A stretch of 64,000 bases of DNA from Vitis vinifera (Eukaryota > Streptophyta > Magnoliopsida > Vitales > Vitaceae). Below the pieces are notes generated by a model that made no database searches, was not told the DNA's origin, and saw only the letters and a list, made by a program, of their open reading frames with translations. Each line of letters starts with the position of its first letter. Within the stretch, counting starts at the first letter, position 1. The stretch spans positions 21,737,501 to 21,801,500 of the forward strand of contig NC_081812.1 of assembly GCF_030704535.1 (NCBI RefSeq), given 5' to 3'. The position numbers and the translations under genes were made by a program. This document shows positions 11,907 to 25,765 of this stretch, piece after piece.

Positions 11907-13080
11907 CAGGATTTGTTGATTCGCAATAGACTAACAAACTACCACCTAACAGTCATGATATATATATACACACATCAGCGACGTTGCTATGACGCCGTTT
12001 TAAGTCACGCACTTTCATCCACCTCAAGTGTAGCCCATCTCAGACAAATAGGGTGCGGTCGCAGGTAGCCATATATATATATATAAAATACCGACAAACT
12101 GATCAACTTCAAAAATCTAAATCGAACGCAATCAAATGAATATTTGATTATTGGGCTTGTGAAAAACCAAAAGGTCCAACCCGTCATCAATAGTGGGCCC
12201 AGAATACAAGCCCATCAAAGGAAAGCAAAAAAATTGGGTTTTCTTACCATATACACCATGAATACAATATTTATCTTAACATAAGAACAAAAGGAAATTT
12301 TAAAAAATATATAAAAAAATTTAAGAAATTACAGACAATTTCTAAGGAATTTAGAGTTTTAATATGTTAGAAATTAATAAAATATGAAAAATTCGGAAGT
12401 CATTATTTACTAGATAATACTAATTTCACGCCTAGGAGAAAATATTACCACGAAATGGGCCAGCCGAGCCCAACTACTACTTAGATCAATGAGTTGGTTT
12501 GGACCAAGATCCAACGTATAGGAGCTCACATAAGGGACCAAGGACAATGGGCCACACCTTGACCCAGGCCGATAGCTGCCTATCTTAGACTCTGATTTAA
12601 TTGTCTTGACATATTTGGTAGCAATAACATATGATTGAATAGTACTTCATTCCAATAGAATTACTTGATTGATGGTTTTCCTAAAAATAATTTTATTAAA
12701 AATATTTCGAGCAAAAATATTGTCAAACGCACTCTAAAAATATAGTTGACAGCAATTTTAGGGGGTGTATTTTTAAAACTCGAAAGAAATATTTTTTTCA
12801 AATGTTAAAAAGATTAAAAACGCTTATTAGATTATTATTATTAAACAGACTTTAAATGATCTTCCTTCGAAAGTTTTTCAATGTTCTTTCAAGTACATTA
12901 GTTTTCTATTTTAAAATAATTTGACAATATTGTTTAAATTTTTTCATATCAAATTTTAAACTCAATGTGTAAAAACAAGATATCAAATATGATTTCCAAA
13001 ATTATTTTAGAATTTTTATTATTAAAAAAACCCTTCAAAACATATCATTATTTTGTTAATTGACAAAAAAAAAGGTTACA
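11907..13080. other. Gene-poor segment with a third, divergent promoter-like copy
   Basis: No gene recognised. At about 12449-12590 there is a weaker match to the terpene-synthase promoter block (gggccag...gcccaactact, ttggacc, gggaccaaggacaatgggcca). The rest is AT-rich. Confidence 0.5.
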
Positions 13081-14214
13081 CCCACAAGAAAACATACCTA
13101 GTGATGGGCCAGGGCGGCCCAACTACTCAGATCGCCGCACGATTTGGGACCTACATCAAACTTATGGTCCTGACATAACGGGCCATGAACCAGTGTCCAA
13201 CTGTGAATCATAATGGGCTAAACCTTGGCCCATCCAATTAATGCCTTATTTATTAACTTTTATGATTTTTTTTTTCTTTTCTAGTAAAATATTAATTTTA
13301 TAATTAAAAAAAAACCTTTTCTATAAATAACAAGATCTCAAAATTTTCCATCATGTTGCTAGGGTTTGTTAAAAAAGTGCAATCATAGTTTATAAGTTGG
13401 TTAGAATTTGCAATCAGAGGCTTGAAATGGGGGTTATCTTAGAAATCTCAACAATGCCTCAAAAAAGAAAACAGCAATGATGGAACTGCTCAACCAAAAA
13501 TTAATCAAGGACCCCACCAACCCTGAATGGCTTGCATAGCTACAACAATGGCGGAGGATCTGCAAACTTTCTAGAGCATGTTTGGAAAGAGGGAAAATCT
13601 CTCCAAACATAAAAATTCCATTACAAGAAAAAGAACCCATAAATATAGGCTTGTGTCTGTGGAAAATACGGAGAGAGAGGTCGATAATATAAGCAAGTTC
13701 CCATCAAGGGGCCTACAATACAACACATCGGAAGAAAAAGTCAAGAAGTTATGTGTGGAGGAAGTGGTGCAAAACAAGATAAAAAGACACAAGGAGGAGG
13801 AGGGAGTACTTGTGTTTGTGTATGATGGAGGGACCACATTGATAATGCCAAGGAGCATTGTGGTATGATAGGGAAGTACCATGACCCACTTTTGAAGGGC
13901 AAGGGACTTATCCCATTTCTCATCTATCTCTCTGTGACAAGTACCAATAAACAACAACTGCAAAATACATGAAAGAAATGGTAGGGCCTGTCTCATTATT
14001 ATTATTTAATTTTGAAAATTATTTTTTTAAATATAGTTTTTTTTTTTTTTTAAGATTTTGCTTTCAAAATTTATTTTTTATTTATTATTTGAAGTATAAA
14101 ATCGTTTTAAAAATAAATTTCAATTTTGTAAAAATAATAAAGAAATGATTTTAAAAATAATTTTTAAAAATTAATATTCAAAATTTATTTTCTAAAATGT
14201 TATCAAACAAATTC
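13081..14214. repeat. Duplicated terpene-synthase promoter region, copy 2 (orphan)
   Basis: Direct repeat of 2671-3843, with the same order of landmarks: gatgggccagggcggcc, the hhh-like T-run, gggcaagggacttatccc. The side where the terpene synthase leader should begin (below 13081) has AT-rich DNA instead of an exon. It appears to be a promoter left after loss of a tandem gene copy. Confidence 0.85.
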
Positions 14215-17213
14215 TAGGGTTAAGGGGGAAAAAAAGTTCAATAAAACCTGAGAAAAATGAGATTTTTTCTATAGAGTAGAAAGGAAAAGGGTAAGAATGG
14301 GAGTGTGTTTTTGTTTTTTATGTTTTCTGTGTTCTAAAAACCAATTTTTTAAAAACAATAAAAAAAAATGTTTTTATTTTTTACTGTTTAAACAATATAT
14401 TGTTTTTCGTAATTTTTTCTCCATATTTTTGTGTTTTTCTAATTATTTTTTGTGTTTATAGAAAGGTAAGCCTTATCCAACCACCACACCCTCACTGTAA
14501 GCCCTTTCTTCTTCCTTAAATTATTGACATATAGTTACAAAGTCATTATTTGTTTAAAAAAATTATAACTGGAATAAAAATTTTAAAATGGAATAATTTT
14601 TTAAATTTAAATTAATTATGTATATAAAAATTATTATATGTTTATAATACGAAAGAAGAAAACACTTTATTAATTAAAAAAAATAGCTTTCAAATATGTT
14701 TTTTATTTGATTTATTTTTAAAAACTTTTTTATTAAGTCAATCAAACATGTTTTTTTTTATTTTTAAAAATAAAAACTGTTTTCCAAAATTTAGATTCCA
14801 AATACAATTTTTTTTTCTAAAAACATCAAAAATTATTCTTAAAAATTATTTTTAAAAACTATTTTCTATAACAATTTTAAACAACAACGACCAAATGCCT
14901 TAATTGTACTATTAATAAAAATTGATGATACCATGCGTAGTCCAAGAAAAGATTCCCTTGTCCAGGGAGGCTTTTTGTTTGTATATACCAACAACTATTG
15001 TGAAAATTTCTCTCAAATTCCTTACTCTGTTGTTCATGCTTTTTTTAAAATTTTGTATTTATTTTTTCACACTAAATTCAAAACTTTATAGCGCGTTGAC
15101 ACCAACCGATGACCTTGTAATATTCCCAATCCATTTTTTATTTACAAATATTTATAATTTTTGTATTTTAATTATTTTTCATATTTACATAATTATTATT
15201 TTTTAAATAATCCTACAAAAAAACTAAAAAAAAATTAAATATCTTTTTCAATAACTATTTTCTATGATAAAATTATTTAAAGTGTTTTTGAATTAAAAAT
15301 TAGTTTTCTTTTTTTATGGCAAAAAAATAATAAAATTGTAACTTGTATTTTTCTTTCTATTTGAATTTATAACTTATTACTTAAAATGTTGTTAGAATTA
15401 GTGAATTTCCAACTTTTTATATAAACAATTACTGTGTTTGATCTATACAATATGATTTAGTAACCAAATTTAAAGTAATAATCTTTGAGTGAAACCTAAA
15501 TAAGTTTTAATTTAACTTAAACCTTAATAAAATTGAATGTTGTGAAGTGTTTAAATACTTATTTTTTTTATTAATGTCTAAATGCTCTTAAGTGTTAAGT
15601 TATTTTCATAAATTTCTAAATAATATTAAGTTTTAAATATATTATATGTTATAAACATTTATAAAATTAATTACTATATTTTTAGTAATTTTAATCTAAA
15701 TAATTATAATTTGAAAAAATAGTAATTTAATAGATCTTCAAATATCCAAAAATCACATACTTTATTACCATAATTAAAATTTAATAATAATTAATTATAT
15801 AATTAGTTAAGAAATTGGTAATTGATTAATAATTAGGGTTCCTAAGTATATTTGGTTACAAAGAAAATGTTATAAAATTTCGTAAGTTGACATTTATTTT
15901 TATGAGATGTATTTTTGAATTTTTGAATTTGTAATTAATATATATATTTCATTATTGAGATGAATGCATTAAATTTTTTTTTGAAAAGAATAACAAATTC
16001 TAACTTTAAATTTTTTAAAATAATTGAAATTATTGATTGTGGGAATATTTTGAAGATTTAATCAAAATAATTTAAAAATAATAATTAATTATATGTATTT
16101 TAACTTGAACTCGTAAACATCCATTCAAACCTTAAAAATATAACTATAAAAGAAGATAATATAAGAAGATTTTTTATCGAGAAGACCTTTGAATTAGTGG
16201 AATGTTGTAATAGGTTTGATTCTCGAAAATTTTGGAAGAAAATATGATAGAAAAAAAAATAGAGAGAAAAAAAAATTGATTTAAAATCAATAAATTATTT
16301 TTATATATTTTTCTATTTTTTTTTCTTATTTATCTCTTTTATAATACAAAAATATAAAACTTTCTTAATAATTTTAATTATATTTGATTTTATTTCGTAA
16401 ATTTTATAATAAAACCAAACATGAAAAAATCATTTTTGTTTAATATATATATTTTTTCTTTTCCTAATACTTTCCAAAAATCCAATATAGTTTATGGCTT
16501 GTAAGGAACAAGAGGGTATAGATGCACCAAACCCGAATAGAATCTCTTTATTTGTAAACTATCTTTATTCTCAATTGAATAATTTAGTATTTGTTATTTG
16601 CATGTATATATTGATCAGGTTAAAAATTGGCAATCGACAATGATTACCCACTTGTAGTAAAACATGGTGGCTAAATTTTGAACTTCTATAAATTTTTGTT
16701 TCCATTTTTATTATTTTTTATAAAATAAAAATTTGTATTAGTGAATCCTTATCACAATAAAATTTAACTTTAAAAGAAAAAAACGTTTTTATTATTAATT
16801 CCTTTATACAATAAAATCAAAATTATACAAAATAGAAGATTCAATTCAAATAAATTTCTTTAAAATAAAACTTTGTAATTCTTATTTATTTTTAATTCCT
16901 AAACATAATAAAATAATAATTCTAAAAAAATTATATTTGATTGATTTGTAAACATTAATTTTTTAATTAAAAGGTTTCGTAATTTATTATCATACTATAG
17001 TTGCAAAGACCTTGTTTGGTTTAGTCAAAGTGCTTATCACTTTATAAAAAAGAGCTTAATATGAAGGTCACAAAAATATTACTTCTTGTAAAAGTTTTAT
17101 TTTAACAAGTTCTTTCACTTTTTCATAATTATAACTTTCAACTAAGTTAAAATACAAAGTTATCATAAATAAGTTAAAAGAAATAAAGGAGAAAAAAATA
17201 CCATATATAATTT
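14215..17213. other. AT-rich gene-poor stretch
   Basis: No gene recognised. Runs at about 14305-14880 (repeated ttttaaaaac / gtttttaaaa motifs) and at about 16215-16490 (a decayed relative of the TAA-flanked MITE) suggest old non-autonomous elements. Confidence 0.5.
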
Positions 17214-17797
17214 TAGGCTATGTTTGGTTGTTAAAAAATTTGAAAGGAAATATAAGGATTAAAAAAATAGAGCGAAAAAATATAAGGAAATAAAATTTTG
17301 AGAAAAAGAAAAAATAGGTTTTAAGTGAATAAATTATTTTTATCTGCTACTTCAAATCCGTTTCATTTATTTTAATTGATCCATATAAAAATAAAATAAT
17401 TTGAAAATGTATAACTTTGTAACTAGTTTTAATTATATTTGATTTTATTTGATATTTTTCATAAAACAATCAAACATAAGAAAATAAATTTCTTATGTTA
17501 TGTTTAGTTCCTAAAAAGTACTAAGAAAATGAAAAAAAATATTGAGAAAAATTATTTTCTCAAATTTTGTTGTCTTATAAAAAATATAAAAGAAAATAAA
17601 ATAAAATTAAAACTAGTTAAAAAAAGTATAGATTTTTAAATTATTTAAACTTTATATGGACGAGTTAATATAAATGAAATGAGTTTGAAGTAATAAATAA
17701 AAATAATTTATTAATTTTAAATTTAATTTATATTTTCTTTCATTTTCTTTTTATTTTTTCTTGTATTTTCACTTAAAATTTTCAGAACCAAACATAG
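17214..17797. repeat. Pair of related MITEs in inverted orientation
   Basis: 17214 to about 17490 starts ctatgtttggttg and runs in one direction. 17492-17797 starts ttatgtttagttcc, ends agaaccaaacatag and runs in the other. Shared internal landmarks (aactagttttaattatatttgatttta and its complement; aataattt/aaattatt blocks) make the two an imperfect inverted repeat with arms near 290 bp. Confidence 0.65.
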
Positions 17798-20700
17798 CTG
17801 GTATATATATATTTTTTTTCCGGAATACAATGCATATGCCATATTTTAATTTAATTAACATGTATTAAAAAAAATCATAATTATCCTTATTTAAAAAAAA
17901 TTAAAAAAATATACTTTTCAAGGTAATTATTTCTATTTCTACTTATAAAAATAAAAATTATATTATATTCCAAAACGTGATTAAAAAAATTATTAATGAT
18001 AATTATATTAAGGTGTATGGTGTCAACATCAAAAATCAAAGATGTGGACCAATGGGCAGTGATGGAAGTAAATGAGGGGACATTACTCATGTGAACGTCG
18101 TTAACTTACAACTACCAAATTCAGATGCCATGGCTGCAGCGCTTTAATGTCAAACTCATAATATGACTTTCCCTGTCTCGAGTCTCTTGACAACTACCAC
18201 ACGCTCACTCTCCTTCAATCTAAACTCCTCAATTATTTCTCTCCTCGTCCTTTTGAACAATTTCATGTTCCCTTTATTTTCCTTTTTCAACTAGTTTTAA
18301 GGAAAGCGGTTAAAGTGATTTCAAATGTTTGAAAGTGTTTTCTTAAATATGTTTGATAATGTTTTTAAAAAATTAGTTTTTGAAATTTTAAAATATTATT
18401 TTAAATGATTTAGGAACAATCACTTGATAAATTGTTATTAAAAAAATTATTTATCAAAATATTTTTTAAATTTATATTAAAGCGTTAAATAATTCTTTCT
18501 TTTTTAAAAGTATTTTTAATAACAATGCTACTAATAAAAAAAATTAAAAAAGCTTTAAGTAAAATTACTTCCAAAAGTTTGACTTATTTGAAATCTTATG
18601 ATCTTTTTATCTCCTAAACTTATTAATTATAAGTTTGAAAGGGTTTGTTTTGCGGTTTGCTTATCCCATGGGTTTAAGAAAACCACAATTAAGAAAAGAT
18701 TTTATAAATTATGATAATTTAAATATGTTAAAGAATTTCGGATTACTTTTTTTGGAAATGCTCAAGATCCAAAAATAGTTGTTTCGTCGTTCAATTCTCC
18801 GCTTCGAGTTGTGAATAGAACTACACTATAGAGAATCACTTCGTTTCATAATATAAAAAAATTTCACCTTCTTTTACGAATAACTTTTTTTCCCAAGTTC
18901 TTTTGCTTTTTCTTTTTCCATAAAGAAAGTAAAATTTGAGAGATTTTTTTTTTCTTTTTATTATATTATGGTGGTTTTTGGGTTGTTTCCGGCAATTCCA
19001 ACTCCCAAAAACTGCCCCTTGATATTTTATTTGGTCGGATCGATTGGATCAGCCCGACTTGGGCACCCACCCAACTCCAACAAAATGGTCAACCCTTATG
19101 TAAATCATCCAAGGAGAACCCGTTTGAATTAACTTCTAATTAAGTTCAACAAAAACTTCTTTACCTATTTGAAGAATTTCATTCCATGCAAAAGTTAAAA
19201 CGAAGTCATATATTGCTAAAACATATTGGAAGGACTTCTCATTTGAACTTACAAGGGAGCCATAACCAAAAAAACAAAAACCTACAGAAAAAGTTTAAAG
19301 TACACATGGAACATGGATTGCAGAAAAGATAGACAACATGAACTCGAAGAGCATGAAATAGCTCAAATTGGAATGATGTGTTTTTGTTCAGACTCATATC
19401 ACATGTGGTGATGCGGGTCAATTTTGTAGATCTCCTTAGCGTCCAAAACCCTTGAAAAAAATCAATGAAAATCATATAGAAAATCTCATGAAAACTAAAG
19501 TTTCATTATTATGTGGCATGTATCTGCTGGCTTCAATTAAGCACTTCAACGGACACAAATTTCATATCGATCAAGATTCATTATGTCCACTCATTCGTTT
19601 CATATTAATTGAGAACTTAAAAAAAAAGAAAAAAAGATATGCATGATTGTAAATTTGCATTATTGTCTTTTGGGTTCACATTTTGATCACGTTGAAATAT
19701 GGGAACCACATGTAGATGTCTCTCGTACATGACAGAAGGAACAAGCCCTTCATGAAAATCACAAGAAAGTGATACGGATGACCCACATGGGAAAAGCTAG
19801 GGTTTTCCTTTAATTATTTTTTTCAATTAATTTCTGATAGTGGGTAACCGAAATTTTGAGTTGGGGTGTTCATTTTCATCTAATGTAACATAACAATACA
19901 AAGGTGGGAAAGAAACAAAGGTGTAGGGGGTGAAGAGGGACCAAGGAAATGTGGCTAAAGATATGTCCGTAGTGTTAATGCAACATCTGAAAAGATGCCT
20001 TTTGTGGTCCAAACTCCGAGTTCCAGACAACAATGATCATATCCCATCAAGCTTTTAAAGAGTTCAAACAGCTATCCTTACATATTGACAGTCTGAGGGT
20101 TTTTATTTTTAGCATGTAGAAAAGCCATATCATGGTCATGATCAGTTCTATAGCACCATATGTATATATATATATATATACAAATAGAGAGAGAGAGAGA
20201 GAGAGATGGAGATGTGCATGTTGGGTATGTGTTCGGTGGGTTGTTTTTATCCCCTCAAAGAGAAGATGGTGGGCTCTCATGTTCCCATCTCCACTCGTAT
20301 TGGGTTTTTTTTGCATCCACATGCTTCCTTTCTGTTCTTTTCCTGCTAAAATATCCCCTTCCAAAGCATTAAGTTGGGTTTGTAGTTGAGATGTGCAAAG
20401 TCACATGCAATGAAAGGGCCAACAGGAATGTCTGATAAACCTTTTCCCCCTCATCATCTTCAACAGTTGAGAGTTCAAATCCTCTGAACTCCGACCGGAG
20501 GATTCTACAATAATTTCAACCAATACCCTCTTGACATTTGGTGAGAAACTGTAGCCAAAGCCATTGAAGGGCAAGCCAAAGCCAAGACCACAATAAAAAA
20601 AACTGAAGGATATATCAAGTCAAAGCTGTTTCAGCAGTACAGAATCTTATTTTAAAAAAGTTTTTGAATGGTTGAAAGTCAGTCCAAATAGGGAATGTGT

Positions 20701-22878
20701 ACTATAACGTGAGTTTGATGGGTGGTGTTGGAAGATTAGGATAGGAAGCCAACTATACTTAGGCTGTTTAGTTCCAACAAGTACACTTTTGAAGTCTGGC
20801 AAAAAAGGAGAAACAACCGTGACTTTTCCTTGAAACCACAGTAATTGAAGTGGCATCTATCCATCTATCCATATTCCCAAATCCCAACCCACCTCCCAAA
20901 AAACTTATCAAAAAGTTGTCCAGAAATTTCAGTGAAACTTGCCTCCAAAACGGCAAAACCTCTGTGCTCCTGAAAAAACAGAGTGAATCTGTATGGTACG
21001 TTTTCACTGGTTTTCGGTTTTCCATAGTATTTAACTAGGGTTTTTCTTTTTTCTTTTTTCCCCATAAATTCCTCCACTGCAACTACCTTTTCTCAAAACC
21101 ACACGTTTTCTCCCGTGTCACATTCTTTTCCATCTTCCCTTTTTCCAAGCAAAACAATCTTCACTCTTCCTTCTGGCCCCACCATCTTTTCTCTTTATTC
21201 CTTGATTAATACCCGGATTCTATTTTCTATTACCCTCTTTAACTTTATGGAGCTTTATGCACCTTGTTGAGGGTCATTATCTCACACTCAAAAACTATTT
21301 TTTGACATCATCCACAAAATGGGTATATACGTAATTAAGTTTACCCATATCTTTTCATTTTTAATTTTGTCATTTAATTTGTTTGGTCCCAAACTGTACA
21401 AGACAGGTGTAGGAATAGTAAAACCCATGTTAAGTTGTTAACACGTTTAACATGGAGATGGTCTTTCAGATAATACAACATGTATGAATGCAAGAAACAA
21501 TAATATAAATTATGGGGAAAAAAAAAATGGAAGATAATAGTCTGCATCCAAACGAGGCCTAGAGGACATGAGGACTCTACATCTCCCAATTTGGTCCACA
21601 CAAGGGAACACACACGTTGCAGGAGAAGTGATGATGGTGGTATATGAGAGGAAAGTGGGTGGCCCAAGACAGGAGTTCTCAGAGGCAAAGTCACGTTCAA
21701 GCCACCTAATGGGAAAGAGAGATGAGGAACAACCAGACAGTGACTCTTCCCACACACACCAAACCAACCCAGCTGCTTGAGAGACAGTGAGAGAAAAGAG
21801 AGTAGTACTGTAGCAGAGATCCAAACCCCCCATTTCTCTTTTTATGTACATATATACCTTCAAAGACAATTAGGGTTTTCTGATCGTGACCCGCTTTTTG
21901 GCAGTGGGGTGAGGGTGGCACTTCGATTTTTTCAGCATTTTTTCAGCTTTACCCAAACTTAATGTGGGTAAAATACTAGCTTAAATCCATAGATTAACAT
22001 ACTATTAGAGTTTTAATTAATTAAGGTTCTGTTTATATATATAGGTGAATTAGGCATATATTCTTTGCTTCATATATGTTGGTAAAATGATGGTATCTAT
22101 TTATCGAACAAAAGATTTAGACGGTTGAATATGTATAATAAAATATAAATTGTTGAATATATGGTACAAATAATTGGATATGAAAAGGTTTTCGTAATAG
22201 TTTTTACTTTATATATATATATATGAAAAATTCCCTAAGGTCCCATAATAATATCCATCGAAAAAATTAAGGATATGACTCATTAAATATGTATGATGAG
22301 ATTTGAGTCTTTAAATAAGAGGACAATCAAATGTGTCCAAAGTATAATAATATAAACAAATGGAATTATGATATAAATAATGAGACTAAAAAATATATAC
22401 GTGATATCATCTAATTAATGATGTGTTTTTCATAAACATACGATTTAATTACGTAGTCGAACCATATTTGTTATGTTATGAATCATGATGAGTGGTAGTA
22501 ACCTGATATTTATAGTTACGCTTTCATCTAGAAGTTAGATTTTGGGTTAAATTAATTAGTAATTTAAATTAGAACTTTAATTAACTAATGTTTTGAGTAT
22601 GATCCATATAAATAGTCCTCCCGTTTATGCTTGTCAATTTTGTCAATCATCATCCATGGATGCCATTTTTAATATGGCATGGAGTTGGCCTACTATCAAT
22701 GTGACAAGATTTTAGGTCAAATTAATAATTTCATATCATATCATAACTCCGAAACTAGACGACTTTAAATGTATGTGATGCACATGACCTTTAGTTTATG
22801 GATGTGATCTCTTGAATCATCATCGAAGGAAGTTATTTTTATAGTATTCATATTGGATCAAGATACACCAATTTAGGT
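17798..22878. other. Gene-poor stretch with microsatellites
   Basis: No gene recognised. It includes a TA/GA microsatellite at about 20161-20206 and a MITE-like AT-rich block at about 18300-18620. GC-richer DNA at 20200-21960 has only short frames without family signatures. Confidence 0.5.
20161..20206. repeat. Compound (TA)n-(GA)n microsatellite
   Basis: A TA run at about 20162-20180 is followed by a GA run at about 20186-20206. Confidence 0.9.
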
Positions 22879-23207
22879 TCCATTTATATATATATAGTTT
22901 TAAAAATAGGAAATGATAAGTAATAAATATTAAGTTACAAGAAAGTATTAAGGAAAGAAAATAATTTTATCATATTTGGTTATTTCATAAAAAATTCTAA
23001 AGAAAATTAAATATAATTAAAATTAATTAAAAATTTATGTATTTTTAAATTATTTAATATTTATATTGATAAATTAAAATAAATAAAATGAATTTAAAGT
23101 AATAAATAAAAATAATTTGTCTACTTTAACTCTATTTTTTATTTTATTTTATTTGTTTTCTCTATTTGCTTTTCCTTTCATTTTCACGAACCAGACCCTA
23201 AACCTAA
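22879..23207. mobile_element. Decayed copy of the TAA-flanked MITE family
   Basis: The internal block (taaagaaaattaaatataattaaaa, then aataaaatgaatttaaagtaataaataaaaataattt) matches the copies at 50049 and 62768. The right end is cgaaccagaccctaaa. Ends are degenerate. Confidence 0.55.
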
Positions 23208-23784
23208 TTTATAGTTTTCTTAAACGAGTCACATGGTTGCATCTGTAGAAGACAGAATTCAGATTAAATTGAAATATGTACATGAAATTAGCAAGAAAAA
23301 ATCCAGCTAAATTTGCGGCAAAAGTTGCATTGTTTGGAATCATCAATTCTTCTGAGGACGGATGAGATTGGTCAGTGGGGAGGCTGGGGTACCATCCGCA
23401 GGCCAACACATTGCAGTTTCAAGTTGGTCCCAATTTTCTTAACCCCACAGTCGAAAGGATGAGACAGATGATCCACAGGGAATTCAATTTAGAAATAATT
23501 TCTCAAGAATTTCAATCACATTATGATGTAACTACTTATTCATAGATTTAACTCATCTCAAGGATGAACAAGGCTCTACACATGGCAATTTAGGCTATGG
23601 TTGGATCTTGCAAATTTAGAAAAGACGAGATAGAGGGGAAATGGTGAGATAAAAAAAAAAGAAAAAAAATACAAATTTTACAACAAGTTTTGAATTAATA
23701 ATATACCAAAGGAGAGATTTTCGAAAATGGGAAAATTTAGATAAAAGATAAAGGGAAATAAAATAAAACAAAGGTTGATTTAGA

Positions 23785-23825
<41 letters not shown>

Positions 23826-25734
23826 ATTTTTTTTTCAATTTATATCCCTTTTATATCAAGAATAATGAATTTGAAAATGCATGATTTTCATATTTTTTAA
23901 AATAAATCAAACAAAATATTTTCAATTCCGACCTCCAATATATCATAAATGTGGAAAGAAGTTGAGTAAATGATCTATATTACTGAAAGGATTTTTCTTT
24001 GACGGTATTATATCTGGTATCCATGTGATCAGTTTAATAGACATTTTTTTTTCCTGATTCATATTCCAGAGTTCATCCCTACAGGATGAATTGAGTCTAA
24101 TACTAATATTATCATGGGTTGATTGAACTTATTATCTCAAATTAAACTACCATAGGTGTTTTCACAAAAAGGACAAAGAAAAGTTATTTGAATATTAAAG
24201 GGAGCAGATGACAGCATTCAATTGAAATGAGGTTTTCAACTGGTCAGAGTTTCAACCTACCGTTGTACTAGGTTAAGTTACCAACTTTATATAATAGAAT
24301 ATTTACCTATTGTTTTCAACTTTCTCTGTTAAGGTGGTGGTGTTTGTTTTTTTATTTGATTTTAAATAAAATTTTAAAAATTAAAAATTTTAATTTTTTT
24401 ATTCCATAAAAAAATTTCAAAAATAAGTAATATATCCATAAAAAGTATATAAAATAATTTAAAATATAAAAACAAATCATTTTCAACAAAAAAATTTAAA
24501 AAACAAACATTACCTAAGTTTCAAACTTTTTAATTAAGGTTTGAGCCTATTATGAGAATATGTTAAATTACTAATTTATCTAAAAACTTTATATATTAAC
24601 TTTTTTTAATATAATTTATTTCTTCCTACTATTTTTAGAGCAAATCAATAAGATTTTTTTTTTCTCTCTCTTTTATACTTCTTACTCTATAAATAGAGCC
24701 TTTTAAGGTTAAGAGTAGGTCATTATTGGTAAGCCGATGTAAAGTGTAATAATGAGGTGTTGATTTGCAGTGAAAATAAGAATCCAACGTATAGATGGGT
24801 TTGCAAAATGCAACCAAATCAAGTAAAAAGGAGTTGTCATTGGTCAACAAACCATTGCAAATAAGTCCAATGCAGGCACATCATGGGGACAGCAAGTGCC
24901 CATGTTCGCATCATATTGGTTTCTACTTTATGAGAGCACAGAAGTGGTGCAGTTAAGTTGAACCCCATATAGGACATGGTCCCCTTGCCCCCCTGTGAAC
25001 CGTATATGACTTTAATGGCAAAGAGGGTTTGCATGAATGAAGGGTTGTTGTTGTTGTTGTTGTTAGGGCCATGAGATGTGGCTTCTTTTAAGGGCATGTT
25101 GGGGGTGGGGGTCCATCCATCAAACCTACTTTCATTCAAACAACATATAGCTCTTCTAGACCATTTCAAACCTTAAAAACTGTATACCTTTTAAGGTTAA
25201 ATATTTTAAATTTTAAAACTTTGAATTAGAATTCTTAAATGTAAGTCTCATATTTTTAATATGGTGTCAAAAGTAGAGGCAAACTTTCTTTTCTATATTC
25301 ATCCTCATTTTCAAAAATACTTTTTATATTTTACAAACACAAAATTAATTAATATTTTTTTATTATTAAGAGTAGAAGTTGGAAAATTGTCCTAATTAAG
25401 CCCATAAAATTAAAAAATGTGAAGTGGAGCAAGAAAAGAAAAGAAAGCTTAACTCAGTCACAAGCCCAAGGAAAAAAAAAATGAGATAGAGAGGATAGTG
25501 ACATGTCTGTGGGTGGCAAAAGAGGAGTGGAATTATGAAGATGTAAGCAGTTGAAGATGGGAATAATTGCAAAACAAGTCAAGCATGCATGAATAAAGTA
25601 GACTGTTGTGCAGAGAGAGAGAGAGACACACAAAATATGTATCATTAAATTACCATTTCAGTTAACATTCATGCAAAGCTACAGACCCCCACAGAGAAAT
25701 TCACCAAACCCTTGTTACCAACTTACCGAAGATC

Positions 25735-25765
<31 letters not shown>

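Noticed and set aside
20460..20500. gagttcaaatcctct, like a tRNA B box
   Set aside because: No cloverleaf could be drawn on either strand.
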